DNA from: Rhizobiaceae bacterium
Lineage (GTDB): Bacteria; Pseudomonadota; Alphaproteobacteria; Rhizobiales; Rhizobiaceae
Length of the DNA stretch: 7,091 bases
Assembly: GCA_004299545.1 (NCBI GenBank)
Contig: SCRB01000152.1
Location: 1-7,091 of the forward strand
Reading direction: 5' to 3'
This document shows, piece after piece, positions 6,680 through 7,091 of this stretch (position 1 is the stretch's first letter; every line of letters begins with the position of its first letter). The notes below the pieces were generated by a model. The model saw only the letters and a list, made by a program, of their open reading frames with translations. It did no database searches and had not been told where the DNA came from. The position numbers and the translations under genes were made by a program.

Positions 6680-7091
6680 GCAATGTCAACGTCAGGCGGT
6701 TGGTCGAGAACATTCGTTCCGGCACCAATATCTACACGCCGCTGGTCGAGCTGGTCGTAAATGGGATTCAGGCCATCGACGCGAAGGGCATACCGAACGG
6801 TTTGGTTCAAATCGAAGTTCTCCGAAACGGGCAGGCCGACGTACTCGACCGCCTTGAGGACGTCGACGGCTTCGTGGTCAAGGACAACGGCATAGGCTTC
6901 ACCAAGAGCAACCGTGACGCCTTCGACACCCTCTACACCGAACAAAAGATTGCGGACGGCGGCAAAGGTTTTGGCCGCTTCACTTGCCTGAAATACTTCG
7001 ACCGGGTGAAGGTATCTAGCACTTTCGCCGAAGGTGACACCTTCCGTGAGCGTTCTTTCAGGATGGGTTTGGACAAGGACATCATCGTTGA
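6676..7091 (+). CDS. GHKL-type ATPase (Hsp90/MutL/MORC-like), 3' partial
   Basis: The frame is open from the ATG at 6676 to the right edge, giving 138 complete codons of a longer protein. The ATG overlaps the nuclease stop (ATGA), with GGGA about eight bases upstream. The Bergerat ATP-binding motifs are all present: the N-box E25-L-V-V-N29-G-I-Q-A-I-D, where E25 is the expected general base and N29 the Mg-binding residue; the G1 motif D70-N-G-I-G-F75; and the G2/lid motif GGKGFGRF at 95-102. The opening segment (residues 8-22) and the spacing match cytosolic Hsp90/MutL/MORC-type ATPases rather than sensor histidine kinases, because the domain stands at the very N-terminus. The C-terminal part, which would show whether a transducer S5 fold or an effector domain follows, is outside the window. 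The role inferred from context is ATP-dependent DNA clamping or signalling within the restriction-like system. Confidence 0.9.
   Translation, partial: MSNVNVRRLVENIRSGTNIYTPLVELVVNGIQAIDAKGIPNGLVQIEVLRNGQADVLDRLEDVDGFVVKDNGIGFTKSNRDAFDTLYTEQKIADGGKGFGRFTCLKYFDRVKVSSTFAEGDTFRERSFRMGLDKDIIV

Noticed and set aside
3..7091. Assignment to BREX, DISARM or Hachiman
   Set aside because: A methylase and helicase alone are shared by several systems. No PglZ/BrxC, no DUF1998 or phospholipase D protein and no HamA-like protein is visible, and the GIY-YIG plus GHKL pair does not match them. Genes beyond the edges could change this.
1..7091. CRISPR array, tRNA/rRNA, transposase, inverted repeats or rho-independent terminators
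   Set aside because: I saw no periodic repeats, cloverleaf-like sequence, transposase motifs or GC hairpin followed by T-run; coding is continuous.

Overview
The window reads as a piece of a bacterial accessory (defence-type) island from a fairly GC-rich proteobacterium, most likely an alphaproteobacterium. That assignment is inferred from codon use and protein style only; no taxonomic marker gene is present. Coding is essentially continuous on the + strand. There is no intergenic gap, RNA gene, insertion sequence, CRISPR array or convincing terminator. The first and last genes are cut by the window edges.

Layout, all on +: (1) 3-2630, an MmeI/type IIL-like N6-adenine DNA methyltransferase with helical spacer, methylase and target-recognition parts, missing its N-terminus; (2) 2627-3403, an uncharacterised mostly helical 258-residue protein with an N-x-x-KHG motif; (3) 3400-5460, a superfamily II DExH helicase/translocase with a long C-terminal extension; (4) 5453-6679, a GIY-YIG (T5orf172/MUG113-like) nuclease with an acidic N-terminus and a central beta-rich region; (5) 6676 to the edge, the N-terminal ATP-binding domain of a GHKL ATPase (Hsp90/MutL/MORC-like).

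Every junction is a stop/start overlap (ATGA three times, ATGAGTGA once), so the five genes look like one translationally coupled operon with the products made in set ratios. Methylase, helicase motor, separate nuclease and GHKL ATPase together suggest a multi-component restriction-modification-like anti-phage system. In this reading the methylase marks self DNA, the helicase and GHKL ATPase sense or remodel DNA, and the GIY-YIG protein cuts. Comparative genomics by Iyer, Abhiman and Aravind linked MORC-like GHKL ATPases to restriction-modification neighbourhoods, which fits. I cannot match this exact gene set to a named system (BREX, DISARM, Hachiman, Zorya, Dnd/Ssp) from what is visible.

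Two features stand out. The base composition of the methylase drops sharply just after its NPPY motif, as expected if the specificity half was exchanged. A short helicase-associated-like motif appears both at the C-terminus of the helicase and at the N-terminus of the adjoining nuclease.
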